Source of the DNA: Augochlora pura
Taxonomy: Eukaryota; Arthropoda; Insecta; Hymenoptera; Halictidae
Assembly (NCBI RefSeq): GCF_028453695.1
Contig: NC_135781.1
Span: forward strand, 6,708,779-6,772,778
Reading direction: 5' to 3'
DNA length: 64,000 bases
The position numbers and the translations under genes were made by a program. This document shows, piece after piece, positions 23,403-36,815 of the stretch (its first letter is position 1; each line of letters opens with the position of its first letter). The notes beneath the pieces are model-generated. The model did not search any database. It was not told the DNA's origin and was given only the letters and a program-made list of their open reading frames with translations.

Positions 23403-26400
23403 ATTACTATATTTCCATGAAAGATTAAAATTAGCAGTCCACGCTTGACGCAGGTTGAGTTCCTTCGACGATGTTAATTCACGGCTGACGTTATTGTCGT
23501 TAGTTTAGCGACATTTATCTTTTGATAAGATCGCACTGCCGTGCGCGCTTTAGAGTTCGGTTGCGTTTCGAGCAAGTGACTCATTCTTAATATTAAAGTG
23601 TTGTGTCGCGTGATTGCAACGCGACCGCGGCTGTCGCGATCGAGCGTCAAGGAGGATTGTCGTCGATCTTTTCATCGTGACTTGCGATCCTGCTTCCTGT
23701 TTGCCATTCGTTTTTTCCTTTACTTTTAAATTATTGTTCATTTATTTTTTATTCCATATTCCCTCGCTTTATATTTTTTGTAGCGCTTATAGTTAGCAGT
23801 GATCGATTCTGAATGTCTTTTACACACTTGGATTCATGAACAGTCCTCATCGTTTACACCTAATTGGCACTATCGTAAAAGGTCAATACAACAAGAGACA
23901 AACGGTTTCTTTTACTAAATATTTATCGAGAATTAAAAAAATCAAAGATATGTATGCAATGTTTTGTTCACATTTTTCGCATACCGAAAAATGACGTGCC
24001 GGACAAACTGTGTTCGCCTCTTAGTGTTTTCGTTCTGTCCTTTACTGTTGCTCATCGTTCAAAGTTTCACTCATTTGTTCTCCCAAAGTATTAGATGTCA
24101 GCTTCCATCGGCACAAATTAGAATTTTATTAAATAATAATAGAACACTATATAATACAATTACGATGGATTAGAATTATATTGCTCTATAATTCTAAGTA
24201 GTGCAGGCACATAGAAATTAAATCCACTTCTGAAATAGACTTGGACTCAATTATATCCCTAGAAATAGCATTATACGTGTAGATGGCGACGTAATAAAAT
24301 AATTTCTGCTATCGTGGCCGCGGAGGATTTGTTATTCGCTCGGAGACTCGTATATCTTGGAGCCCTGATCTTATACTTCTCGACCGTCAGCGTAAACGTG
24401 CGAGCAGCCGAGTTTAAAGTCCCACGGAGTCGCAGAGGTATAAAATATTTAAAATAGCGTAAAGTGTGCTACGCTTTTCGCCGGAAATTCTGGCGGCGCC
24501 GCCGCCGCGCCCTGGCCAAACGTAAAAGGAAAGCCGAATTTTTATTAGGCGCATGGAACTCATCAAAGTAAGTAAAATTTGTCTGGTCGGGCTGGTCCAT
24601 ATTTTACATATCAATTTTCTGCAGCGGATACTCCTGCCAGAAGGCGTATTTACTGAATATTTGATATTTTAATGAATGCGACCGGCCCCTCGGATCTTCG
24701 TCTCTCGTAAATCATTCCCCAGACTTCAGAATGTGTGCGATCTGCTCCAGAACTTCCACCAATTTGCTTAAATCTTAATACAGTTCGCAAAACCAACTTC
24801 TTCTTCAAATTTAGCTTTTGTAACTCACCTGTAATTCGGCTGCGACACTTGATGGCTCTTAAAATCCGCGAAGTGAAGCTAGAAACTTCATTTCACTAAT
24901 TCTTCCCGATCGAAATCCTGCAATGGTTAGTCTTGTGGATCTTATATACTCCAAGGACAATTATGTATATTGTAACAATTCGTATCAGAAGCGCATAAAA
25001 TTCGCAATCTGCTAATGGTACTCCAGTGTCTCTAATCCTCTCCGAGCAGAAATTTTTGCATATTTGATTTCAAATTCTACGGTGGGTTCGAGATATTTTA
25101 CATTAAATCTTTGATCAGGTGGTAGTTTCGAAAACTGTTCGTTGTAGTATTCGTTCATTGCAAGATATCGTACTGTGTAATGGAGTTGGCCACTCCTAAC
25201 GTAAATTACCTATAATCCTTTAAGCGACCTTCCCGACACCTCTTAGCCCTAAAAGACCGCAAATTTGATCGAGAACGCTCGTGTTTTATTTTGGCTGGCC
25301 GACAATATCCGAACGACCGAGCTCCTTGAAATCCAGTCACACTAATTTAGCAGACAATGGCGGCTCTGTTTCCGCCTCTCTGGTGATCAATATCGGGATT
25401 CGATTCGATTCTCGTTGGTGCAAAACAGGGACAGGATCCGTCCGCGTCGGCGTGCATTTCTTTCTGTCGAGATTTCGGGTATTGTGTCGACGCTTCCAAA
25501 TCGAGAACAATTAACGGGCAACGCCGTTCATTATCTTAATGCAACGCGGTGGGAGACGCGATACCAGTTTTGCCCGCCAGTGTTCCATTAATACTAATTG
25601 CGGAATGGTCGCTCGAGGGCAGCGTTCCGTTTCGCGTTATCCCATTCACGCGTATTGAACGGGTATTCTTCGCGGGGTTAGGTTCGTCGACACGATACCG
25701 AACAAAGTTTCTTGCCCGCCGAGGAAAAGTTCGTTTTGCGATCGCGTGACCGGAAATTTCTGCGGGTGACGTCCACGCGCGCTGTCCTTTCTCTTCGCCG
25801 CGAACGCGTTCTCTGAAACTTTTCCAGAAAAATTCTGGTTGCGATGGCACACGTTGTGCCATATGAGTTTTTTTAAACGCCTATCTAGCATCATGCAATT
25901 ATGTAATTCATTTATCATAAATTTCAGGTTCTGTAAAGTAACTAATTGAAAGTAATCATGTTGTGCTTATGTAATATTACTCGCATGTTCGTAGCCTGCA
26001 ATAAGAGTATAGCCATTTTACGGATATCTTAACATGGGCAAGGGAAACGACCGCCCTATTCTACTTAGCCTTTTTCATCATGTTTTGATTCCAGATTTTT
26101 AATTATTATTGCATAAGTTATTTTATTCTTTTCGTCCGATTACCTTATTGGTCTACCGTTTACTCGTAACTAACCCCTTAAAACATACTGACGCCCCAAT
26201 AACTGTAGAAAATATTTTTGTGTCCGAGAGCGCGGAAAAATAAAACGATCCCGAGAGAGCGTCTCGTTCCATTGAACTTCGAAATGAAAATTCATCGACT
26301 CTTGTTTGTTCCGCTGCAAAAACATGGGCACGGCGCGGCAGCAAAACTTTCCGGATAACCCGATATTAGGATTAGAGTTGACCGACATACGGCTGGCAAC

Positions 26401-28565
26401 ATTTTTTTATTTTGTTTCGCGTTCGCGAGCAGAGTAATTGAAGTTCTATGTGTACAACGTTCTTCCGCGAGGAGGGAAAATTCGCTTAAAGCTCGCGAGC
26501 AGAATGAAAATTTCTTTGGCCCCGTGGTAGGAAACGGGGCCGGCGCGCTTTGTGCGGTTTGTATGCCTATTATGCGACGTTTCTTTGCGGGTGCATCGTC
26601 GGGAATGTAATCCGAGTTCTTTATCTGGTCGAACGAGATCGTTAATTCCATTGGACGTGGACCGTGTCTGCCGATGATGCTTCCTCGGGGTTCGTTACTT
26701 TCCTGCCGCCTTTGTCTCTTCTCGGGAACCGTTCTTCCTCGCTTTGTTATCGGCGCATCAGGATTTCCTCAAATAATGCCGGCGAATTCGTCTCTCCGGC
26801 CACTAATTTGCCCAAGGATGTGTCTTTTAAGAGGGTACTCCGGTCTGGAGCTACATCGTTCCCTTCTTCTTTGGGACTTCCCTTTTTTTTTTTTACAAGA
26901 AAACGGGTGACCATTTTCCACTGACATTTTGTACATACTTTGAATAGTACTCGAGGTACAATACATGTTCACTGCACTGGTTCTTCTAATAGGTTTTACA
27001 AATATTTCTCGAACGAATATACTCGTCGCTCACAGTCGAACGTAGCTCAAAAGAGTCAACAAACGATTCAGTTATTTGTTCTATTATTTGTAATTCGATT
27101 AGATCGACTAGGAAATTGTAATTTGTGTGCCCATGTATTGTGAAGTACAGGCGAAATAGGGACCTCTGTCCTAAACCCGGCGAGAGATTAGCATACGCGT
27201 CCGTACAAAGTAACCAAAGTAATTCCGAGCGGACATTTGGCGTCGAATGCGACGAGAAAAGGATCGCAACGCGAATTCAGCAAAATGTGATCCCGTAGCC
27301 CGGTGGAGCGGGAAGCGAAGATAAATGCACGAGAGTAAGGCTAATTAAGGTGAAGTTACGTGTACCGCTTACGTCACAGACATCTCCTCCGCTTTAACAA
27401 GTCCCAACGAAGAAAAGACCTTGCCGGTAGATTAGAGGCATTTCCTACGATACTCGGACTATCAATCTGGTCAACAACTTTCAAGATCGCTTCGTTACGC
27501 GTTCGCGACTTTAAATCACTTCGCGTCACGAGCCACCGTTGTTACGTCAACGGCGATAAAATCGTCCTTGGATACGGAACTACCGGCGAAAAAGGCGACC
27601 ACCTCTGCCGAACGTATCCCTATCTCTATAGGGAACTTAATCGGTTTGGAGAACATCCGTCGCGACCGAAACTTCCGCGAGCTATACCCCGTCGCTAGGT
27701 GTATTAATTGGCGCCCGTTTGACGATCGGCCGGAAGGCGGGATCGAAGTGACTTAAACTCCGCTACGAGGTTGCTTAGCTATTGTATACCCTCTCAATTT
27801 TGCATTCCGACGGGATACGAATAGCTCCGAACTTTGCAAGAGCCTAAACTTTCTAAGTGGCATTAATACTCGCCGTGCAAACGTTCTCACAACGAACGGT
27901 GTCTTCAGATATTCCTGATTTTCGACGAATTCTCGATATATCAATTGCTTTAATCTCATCAAAATAATAAATCCGGGCACATTTTAAAGTTACAAGCTTT
28001 TATATTTGCACTGCGTCGTTAGTTTTGTTCCAACATGTATTCTCGTAATGTAATAGATGCGAAACTGAAGTCACGGATTTTGGACTCTTTCCTAAGAATG
28101 TTACAGGTTGAAACGTCTGTCACTGCATGGACAAATTTTTCTCGTGACCGATCTCAGCATTGATTTGTAGATCGAAGTGTCCCCTTTGCAATGACCCCTT
28201 GAACTTTGGTTTACGATTTTTTTTACTCATTTTATTGAGCTTTGAATGAAAGCTGGAATGGCGTACACTGTACAGGGTATACTTTGTCTTTAAATAACTC
28301 TCTTGCAAAATGAATGAATATTTAATGAAGAATAATAGATGCAATCTTATTAAGTACCATAATTATACAACTTTGATTGTTGTGCATAGATTCAAAGAGG
28401 CAATGTGCAGATGGAGGGTCGAGATGTTTTTCTAGAATGCAGGGTATGCGATAATCCAATCGCGGACATTATGCACTCGTTGCTCGCATGCGACCATAAA
28501 GCGCAATAAAATAAGAGTGTTGAACCACTTTAACTTAATTTGTATCGTTATCGGCGGTCTAATAA

Positions 28566-28762
28566 AACTGTTGCTAACTGAGCCATGACTCTATCTATCC
28601 ACGAAGCGTTTACATTAAGGAGCAAAAGTGAGCTCACCTTCGCACACTACGCAACTTTGGATTTTTATACTGGAATATTTGCCTCTAATAATTTTTCAAT
28701 GTTAGAGGGATTGAATTATTGTACGATGACTGAAATACTTTTCTTTTTTAATTCGACTGTTA
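28566..28762 (+). repeat. Dispersed repeat, copy 1
   Basis: Shares AACTGTTGCTARCTGA (28566-28581) and the block around TGACTGAAAYACTTTTCTTT (28728 onwards) with 36487-36815, in the same order and orientation. Between the blocks the copies differ in length by indels. No coding capacity; family unknown. Confidence 0.5.
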
Positions 28763-29502
28763 CTTGAAATGAGAATAAATAAAAAATTCTTCTTCTTTAA
28801 AATATTTCTATCTCATTTAAAATATTTCTCAGCTTATAAGAGAAATCGATTCGTTCGAAGTTCTAGACAGAAATCTGCCTTTAAAAAATCGGTAATCCAA
28901 TCCGCAGCAGTGAAGATCGGCATTGCTTACAAATAAAACAATTGTGCCACGTGTATGTAGTCGTGCCAATGGCGACGGTCACTGCATCCGTCTTATCTTA
29001 ATGCCGCGTCGCACGGTAGATTTTTCCTTGATTGCGGTCCGACAATCGGCAAAGATACGCTATCATTCGTTGGCCATAGGCGAGAGCATCGGCAACGATG
29101 CCTGTTCGCAGGAGAGCAATACGCTCGAGGAGATCGTCTCGTGGCGGACCGGTCGCCACGTGGTTCCATTAACTTCGTCGCGGGTGCTCAGTGTTATCAG
29201 TTTATCACTTTCGCATAAACGCATTTGCCGGTCCGGGCCGTGTTGCGGTCATTCCACGTTCCCCGTGTTCCTCGAATCGCCGTATCGACCAAGCAAATTG
29301 CTTTCCAAACCGATCCGCCTCAGAGGAACGCTTTGCGGTTCTCGATCACGCTCAGACGTTCCCTTTCCGTTTCCTAGGCTCCGCAGAATCTTGCTATAGA
29401 AACACAACTTGTCCCCCCCACTGTTGCACTGGAAAACAGCGAGACGATTTGGTTTAAATTGGTATTGGACATTACTCGGATTATTTCGTATAGATATTTA
29501 CC

Positions 29503-29518
29503 TCGGATAATTATCCGA
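29503..29518. repeat. Perfect 16-bp palindrome TCGGATAATTATCCGA
   Basis: The palindrome is followed by TCGAAT-N5-ATTCGA at about 29,533-29,549. The ACCTCGGATAAT part recalls the pogo-like end at 19,381, so it may be a collapsed pair of transposon ends. Confidence 0.6.
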
Positions 29519-30292
29519 ATTGATTTTTTTTAATCGAATATTTTATTCGAATAATTTATCATTCCAATAATTTTGTATTTAGAATCTGAGAATTCTTTTT
29601 ATATTATGTACAATTTATGAAAGTGATTAAAACAGAAAAGACATTTTCCTCTGACATAAGTTTCTTTACAATCAAGTTAGTCAATTTTTATTTTGCATAA
29701 ATGTCCTCGGTCTACTTATAAACGTTATCGTACGACGGATCAAATATTTTCCATTACTTTCAACGACCATTGAATATCTTTTGTCTCTCTTTACCAGTGT
29801 AATGATTAAATACAGGGAGGCCTTGTTAATGTGCGTGCCGGAGAAAATGAGATACAGAGACACATTAAGGGGAAGTAATGAAGAGAGCCCTTTTGAATTT
29901 TCCTCCAATCGATGCCCTACTTGCCCGCAATATTCTCCTTCGCAAACATCGCGGTGACCTTCCAATAATATTTCCCGTCGCGCAAGAGACCAGATCAAGA
30001 ACACGGAATTTCATCTGTTAATTCGCACCGCGAATTCAGTGTTCAAGGCTGATATCATCGGGAAACCGCAAGAGTGTTTTCTCGCTGCGTCGTCTAAATT
30101 AATTAAATCGCTGCGCCAGGAGACAGCGGAGGCGTCGAAAGACATAAGAAATCTGCTGACACAATCTACCGCAATAAAATCGATAACACCCGGCGCGGAG
30201 AAGTGCACGCGAGGAAAGCAACGTTCGATACGAAAGCGTTGTTCGGAAGCGTCGCCGGGGCTGCACACAGATTTAACAGCTTTACACCGCGA

Positions 30293-30300
30293 TGACGTCA
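30293..30300. promoter_or_regulatory. Full cAMP-response element TGACGTCA
   Basis: A perfect palindromic CRE, followed by a second CGTCA-like half site and TCAGCTGA within 20 bp, inside a CpG-rich patch of the gish intron. Binding is inferred only. Confidence 0.3.
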
Positions 30301-31490
30301 GCGCGTCAGCTGATCGAGTTTTCAAGCGTGCGACGTTCTTGTCGCCGACCGCTCGGCGAAAAGAGAGACGGCAAGAGAGAAAAAGAAAGAGAGGGAAGGG
30401 GGGGAGCTGCGAAGCTCTCTGAAACTTTACAGCCGGCTTATTACCGATGCGTCGCAGCAACCTGCGACCTAAAGCGGTCGTTCGCGTGGATAACACGTTC
30501 CCCGGACTTGAAAGAGGGAATCGATGCGAGGCGAACCCTTTCCCTTGCGAAGGGCGTATGTATAGACGCCCGGTAAAAATGGACGACGCTCGAACAACAG
30601 TACTCGACACCCCGTAAAATATTTCGTACTTTTTCGAGCCGCTCGACGCTTCCGATTCGATGCTGCGATCGAAAAAATAGATGATGTTATATGGCAAGAT
30701 AAGGAGGAAATTGTTAAACGAAGGGCTATTGTCCCAAGTTCCAAATAAGAGAATGCGTTGAGTGGTCGATTCTCAATGGAAAGCATTTTAATACATATTT
30801 TAGACTTGTGCGTTCCTGTAGAATTATCTCTCTTTATGATCGATCGTGCTATCAAGATAATAACATTAAAAATAATATTCATTGATATATATAAACCGTT
30901 AAGTCCCTTTGATACAAACACTTTAAGAAGATCTATAGACAATAGCAAGAAAGAGGAAAAAGAAATATCGTGTAAAGGAAATGGAAAAATAAAGATAATA
31001 AACGAAGAATTGATCGTTCTGGCTATATAAGGTGAGCATGAAAAGATAGTGAACTTCAAACTAGAAATATTACGAAAAGAATACAGTTCGGTGGTTTAAT
31101 TGTATAAAATAGAAAGTCACAGTACATTTCGTTTATTTTTTAACATTCCTATTGATGCGACGCTATTTAAAATTAATTAAGAGTATATTGAACCGAGAAC
31201 TCGTCGTGAGATTGTTTCCATTGTTATTTCGTGTTTCCACGTAAAATTATCTGCGTCTTTTAAACGCTGGAACAGCCCGTGCGTCAGCTACATTAGGCCT
31301 CTGCTTATGGCCGATGAAAAATAGATTGTAAAGAAGGTTGCTGGGACAATGTAATGTCACGTTGGAAGTGGATGAATGAATATAACAATGCCCGGGGTTC
31401 GCCAAGATACGGTTATGAATTGTAAAATGCTGTATCCCGAAACAGATTACAGCTTCCTCGTGAAAATTATTCCGCCGAATTTTCTGTACA

Positions 31491-31708
31491 CTTTTCCCAG
31501 TATATTTTCATGTAAAACATCACACCAGAGATAAACGCGCAGCTTGTATGTTCTTTGAAACACATTCACGCTTTTCCGAGACGTATTATCTCTGTTCGAA
31601 TATTTTGTTCGAATAAAATTTCGAAATAATTAGGCTAATGCTTAGCTTTGCGGTATTCACGCTTTTTCCGGTAAACTTTCGTGTAAAATATTCCGCTAGA
31701 GATAGACG
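31491..31708 (+). repeat. Degenerate tandem duplication, period about 171 bp
   Basis: The segment 31491-31537 aligns to 31662-31708, sharing CTTTTYCC, GTAAAA and AGAGATARACG in order. Most positions agree, but it is clearly old. Confidence 0.5.
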
Positions 31709-31829
31709 TATCTATCTACGGAAGACACATCCATTGTAAGGAGCTTAACGAGCATGGGAGAATGTATTCATCGCAGGAGGCAGAGTTATCGCTGCTAAAA
31801 GGTATGTTAATTTGGATCGTTTCGAGGAG

Positions 31830-31831
<2 letters not shown>

Positions 31832-31864
<33 letters not shown>
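31832..31864. repeat. (GA)n microsatellite
   Basis: An uninterrupted GA run of about 33 bp, followed by a G-rich purine tail to about 31,880. Confidence 0.97.
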
Positions 31865-31869
<5 letters not shown>

Positions 31870-34800
31870 GGCAGGGAGACAGAACCAAACAGAAGTAGGA
31901 ATAAATCCCGAAGCAAATAACCGAGGAAATGGAACAGATTCCGCGGGGCTATTATACCTGGGCCGCGCCGTGAGCGACATTAACATCGCAAGCCGGCAAT
32001 AAAACACTGCACACTATTCTCGGGTTATGGGTTACTCCCTGGAGCCCGTCCTGTAACGCTACAACGAGGGTGTGTCGCGTATCGCTTCCAGGAATCGACT
32101 TTTTAACGCGACCGAAGCTTTGTCTGCTGGTTTCCTTAAAATAGAGAGGAAATTCCAGCTGGATGCATTACCGGAGATGGTTAATGTGCTTGAACCGGTA
32201 CAAAGAAACCACCATTGCCACTCCATTAACTCGCAGCCCTCCGTTTTCTCCGAAATGTCGAGGCATTTCAATGGAATCACAAATATATACAAGTTCGATA
32301 ACTTGAAAAATTATAGAAACAGAACGTGCCGGTTTCAAGGATATCAGCCCTTAATCCTATAGAACCAGTGCTTAATCCAACATAATCTACTCAAAGTACC
32401 GCGAGAACCATCCACGGAGTACTCTTCTCTCAAATGTGTACGGTGCCAAAGAAATTCGGAATGTTTCCCATTCCCCGTCTCTTCGAGCAAACGATTACCG
32501 ACCGCCGGCGAAGGTTTCCTCAAAGGATCCTCCACGGGCACCGGTCGCCATGCTAAATCCATTGAAAACGATTTTCCGAGGAAGGCTCAATGCCGGGTGA
32601 GCGTCATTTTAACGAGTATCTAGAATCTAGAATATCCAACTTTAAAGAAACTCCGTCCCCGCTCCGTGAAAGCAACAGTCTCCCTTGAAAAATCGAGCAG
32701 CACGCACAAAGAGGGGAAACGAAAGCGTCGACTCGTATGCAATTTAGATGTCACCCTATTCAGAGGCGGATCCTTGACGCCGGCTGACACCGCGAATATC
32801 GCGGCACAGGATCGCCAAGCCGAACGTCGATTCACGATCTGGAATCGATAATAGCGGCCTCGACGACTAACAACCACGGGTCGCGAGCTATTGGCCTCAC
32901 TTTTTCTGAGATTTTCCCGATGGGTTGAGGCGCGACACCTACGTCCAACTCGGAACGAGCTAATGGTATCCTCGATTTTCAGGTCAGGGGGCTAACAGCC
33001 GTGATAGTTAACGCTGCATGCTATAGCGATCTATGAAGTGTGATTTTTTTGGCTCCAGTTGCGACTGGAATAACGATTTTTATGCAAAATAAGAAATTGT
33101 CTGATGTGGAAAACGTTGGTTTCTGTTGCAATTGATGCAGTTTTTAGATTACACAAGGATATGCAATCGAGAAAGTTTTTAAAGCTTTGAAATAATGGGT
33201 TTAAAACGTGCCGCAGTATTACTTGTTTGTTTCTCAATATAGATAGCACCGTTAAGTTATGGAAGATTGAATAAATTCTCAGACGAGAGTAGTGCATTCG
33301 CACTGTTGCATTCGCGATTACGAGTATCACGAGGTTTGCCTGTAGTTGTCTATAGCCGCGCGCTGCAGAATTGCTATATTTGCGGAGGAAACAATGTGGA
33401 ATAAACTAAAGAGTTCGATAGAACCGCGATCGACATCCTCGGAACAAGGGGGCTAGGCGAAACAAATTGTCGGCGTGTGTTGGACAATATCGTTTCGAGA
33501 CTGCTCGATATTATACTATTTGCGTTTGAGTCGCTGCACAGCCGCGTAACCACGCCTATGCAATATTTATGGTAAAACGACCCGCGTGAATCAGTGTGTT
33601 TCCTTCGGAGGCTCGAACGGGAAATTCGCAACTGGAAACGTCGTTCTATCAGCTCTTTTTAGAACGGATGATAATTCAGCACGGGGTTCGGAGGATTCGC
33701 ACATAATAATGGCATCGAAACCGGAAACGTTGCCGCGTTCATTGTAAAATACGGCGGAATCCAGCCTGCCGAGAATATAGTATAATCACCAGCGATATAT
33801 CTCGGACGCCATGCACGTAATTACCTATGAATATTAAAAAGCGTTTAATCGGTTCTTTGATCAACCGTAAATTCGTGGTTTTCGTCGGCGTAGACAGGAA
33901 GGAGCACGGCTGTTTGAACTTTCGTACAGTTAACGTTGACGCGGCTATGCCCGATGAGAAATGTTACTCGAGACAACAGTCACGAGACAATAGACCGTGA
34001 AGTCTTTTATTTTCCGTGTTCTCTGAACTGTGAAGTCTGCGGGCCATCATATTCCTTTGAACGGTAGTCTACCGTGCGTGTTACATTTTATTATCGCGTT
34101 CGTTTCGTAGTTGTTTATGCTGATGTCGTTATGCGTGCCCGTCGTTTTCAATTACGTTTCAGTTACCTGTTCGACGGGAAAACTGGGGCAAAATTTCGTC
34201 GAACAGGCTTTCGAAAGAATACGAGACAGCCTGATTCGTTGAATTTCGCGCAGACGTGTTCCAACTTCTGGCGGAACAATTTCGTGTAATACGATTTACA
34301 GTAAATTCTCCGAAATTGAAAACAAAATGTGCGATCGTCAACAACTATAAAAACGAGGCGCGACACTCGAATGATAGTATCTCCGTTTCTCAAATTGTTC
34401 ATCTTTGTTTACATGCTGAAGGACGATTCAGGATAATTTACTGTACACAGAATTATTGCGGCAAGTTGCGTCATTCACTAAACAACGCATAGGTTAAAAT
34501 AAAGACTGCGTTCTTTCTCTTTCGATCTTTTCTGAACTGTGCATCCTGCGAGCAAAAAAAATCTCAGAAAATAGACTGCGAGTCTATTTATATCTGAAAT
34601 TCTGCACTCGACCCATTCAAGATTCAAAGTTTCTGTTCCATAAAATGTGTACTAATACAATCTCGATCCAGTTTCTATTTAAACACAACTATTTTCAACG
34701 TTAGATCACGTTATATTTTAATTCAAGAATAAACCTATGCCTGGTTTATATATAAGATTAAATTGATTTTTGAAATAGTAAAGCAGCCTATAAATATTTT

Positions 34801-35167
34801 TATCCTCTCTTGCAACATATAATTTGGCGAGTAAACTATTTTTTACTTTACTTGCCGGATCTGTCTTTTGCCTTATTTTATTTTACTGGATCTCTACTGA
34901 ATGTGACGTGGTTGGAAGCTACCCGTGGATCGCTTTATCGCGCGAATGGTGTAAAAAATATTAGTCAGCACACGGCTGAAACCAGAACCGGTTGGGAATA
35001 TCGTCCGTTCCGGGCTCGATGTTTCGCTACGTGCTCGTCTCGCGTTCGGAACCTTGGGCGCTGGCAGTTCGGAGGAGACAGGAAGTACGAAATTCCAAAC
35101 CGTGGGCCCCAGAAGTGGCCTACTGTAAAACCGACCTTCCGGTGGCCGCCGAGGGGGTCGATCCGGA

Positions 35168-35179
35168 GGGGGGGGGGGG
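35168..35179. repeat. G12 homopolymer
   Basis: A run of twelve G preceded by another G5 run, with G-quadruplex potential on the plus strand. It is also a likely place for length error in sequencing. Confidence 0.9.
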
Positions 35180-35320
35180 TTGCTGCCGTCGTGTTCCCAC
35201 GGTCATGTTCGGGAAAAACTGATCGGAGGAGAACGTGCTCGAAATTCATCGACCGATCTTACGGGCCGATGCTGTCGCCCCGCTGCCATCAAAATAAATT
35301 CATTAGCAAATTCGAGGCAG

Positions 35321-35656
35321 TAGGGTAGCGGAGCCAGTTATTGTGGGGTAATCAATTGCCGTTCCTTTTGTTCATTTTCTGGCATAAATGACTTTATACT
35401 TCTTGTATATACAAGGTACACCGTTAGTCCAAAACTCAATTAGTTATTTATTCGTTAAAAATAACATTTTGTAGAATATGAAATTTATAAAACTATGTTA
35501 AATAAATTAAATTTTTAACGCGCCCAGTTGTTGAGACTCAGTATTTATGGAGGGAGCATAATAACTCAAACACAGTATTTAGGGCGGGAGTACAGTAACT
35601 GAGGCATAGTAATTGATTTTTGTAGGTCATAGGCATACACTAACTGGCTCTAGACC
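35321..35656. mobile_element. Inverted-repeat (MITE-like) element, copy A
   Basis: The left end, TAGGGTAGCGGAGCCAGTTA and onwards to about 35,398, aligns with both ends of the element at 47,388-47,652. The right end (about 35,636-35,656, read on the minus strand) repeats GAGCCAGTTAGTGT. There is no coding capacity. Between the ends lie 34-bp tandem units, listed separately. No clear target-site duplication is seen, and the superfamily is unknown. Confidence 0.6.
35533..35600 (+). repeat. 34-bp tandem repeat inside element A
   Basis: Units 35533-35566 and 35567-35600 match at 26 of 34 positions, sharing CAGTATTTA and TAACT. A partial third unit follows. On the minus strand each unit begins AGTTAYTRT, like the element's own terminus. 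Confidence 0.75.
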
Positions 35657-36139
35657 ATTATTTTCTTTTTCCTAACATTGAAAGGAAATTCGATGCTTGG
35701 GTCATAGGAAAATTTATATCGATAATAGATACTACGAGATTTACCTATGAGTCACATCCATAATGTCATTTAAATTGCTAAAGTTGTGCCTAGTAGCGAA
35801 AACTCTTAAGGGCTGCCAACAGAGCACAGTAATTGGCTGCTCTTTCCTACCGGTAAACAATCTCGTAACGTATTCCCCAAAGGTTTCATCCCGTCCATAT
35901 TTGTTCTATCCGATCGGGGCCGTCCTATCCGCGATCCAATTTGCCTTGGGAAAAGCCGCTCAACTCTCCGCGATATTCTTCCTTTTTAATTCGCTTCCCG
36001 GGTTTGCTTTGCCTTTTCGTTGCTTCTCGGTTGCTTGCGTAACTTCGTTGGAAAACTGCGCGAAAATTGCGCGTCCTTATTCGCTGGTCGAAAACACCGT
36101 TCGTCTTAATTATTAAGCAGAAGTCTAGGGAACCTCGCC

Positions 36140-36157
36140 CTCTCTCTCTCTCTCTCT
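36140..36157. repeat. (CT)n microsatellite
   Basis: A CT run continuing as T-rich pyrimidine sequence to about 36,170. Confidence 0.9.
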
Positions 36158-36486
36158 TTTTCTCTCTTTCTTGGCGCGGGCCCGGTCCCCATTGTCTGCG
36201 AGCATTTCACTGAGAAAAACTGGATAATTAACGCGAGTTAGACAATGCTATAGCAGTTGGAAATGTTGAACGGTGGATAAAGGGTGTTCGAGAAGTTAAT
36301 CGGAGAGCGCAAGCGAGATTTTCTTCTGTTGGTTACAGGGGTCGAAAATGACCATAAGAAGCTATTCTATAATTCGTGTATACTTTTGACTAAGTCCTGT
36401 TTTATCGGTTTTAATGCAAATTAGAGTTTCGTTCGTGCGTTTGTAGCCTCGAATCTAAAGGATCTAAGACCCGGCATTTGAGGATT

Positions 36487-36815
36487 AACTGTTGCTAGCT
36501 GAAATTTACATTGTGACTGACTAAATAGGATAAACTAAAACGGAGGAAGATTAACATAAAAGTAATCACTTAACACTAGAACTACCAGACGATTTAACAT
36601 TTCTTGATTACATTTTCTTCTGGGAGTGAATGTTTCTTCAATGAACTTAGTTATCGGGACGCATATAATAATTAGTTTGTAAACTTTGTACACCTTTTAA
36701 AATACAACAACGTTTTTAAGACTGGACTAAATGAATTGATTTTTTGAAATGTTAAAGATAAAGCACTAAACTATACTGTGCAATGACTGAAACACTTTTC
36801 TTTAATTTTGCTGTT
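36487..36815 (+). repeat. Dispersed repeat, copy 2
   Basis: Partner of 28566-28762: AACTGTTGCTAGCTGA at 36487-36502 and the TGACTGAAACACTTTTCTTT block from about 36,784. It is longer than copy 1 because of inserted AT-rich sequence in the middle. Confidence 0.5.

Noticed and set aside
28923..29399. Open frame of 158 codons on the plus strand
   Set aside because: No domain, Arg/Ser-rich, and an overlapping second frame is open as well.
30011..30697. Open frame of 228 codons on the minus strand
   Set aside because: The opposite strand is open over much of the same interval. The sequence is low in stop codons because it is GC-rich, has no recognisable domain and shows no splice grammar; it is most likely a chance frame in the intron.
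34810..35328. Open frame of 172 codons on the plus strand
   Set aside because: It runs through the G12 homopolymer and ends inside MITE-like element A. Composition is Arg/Ser/Gly-rich as expected for non-coding CpG-rich DNA.
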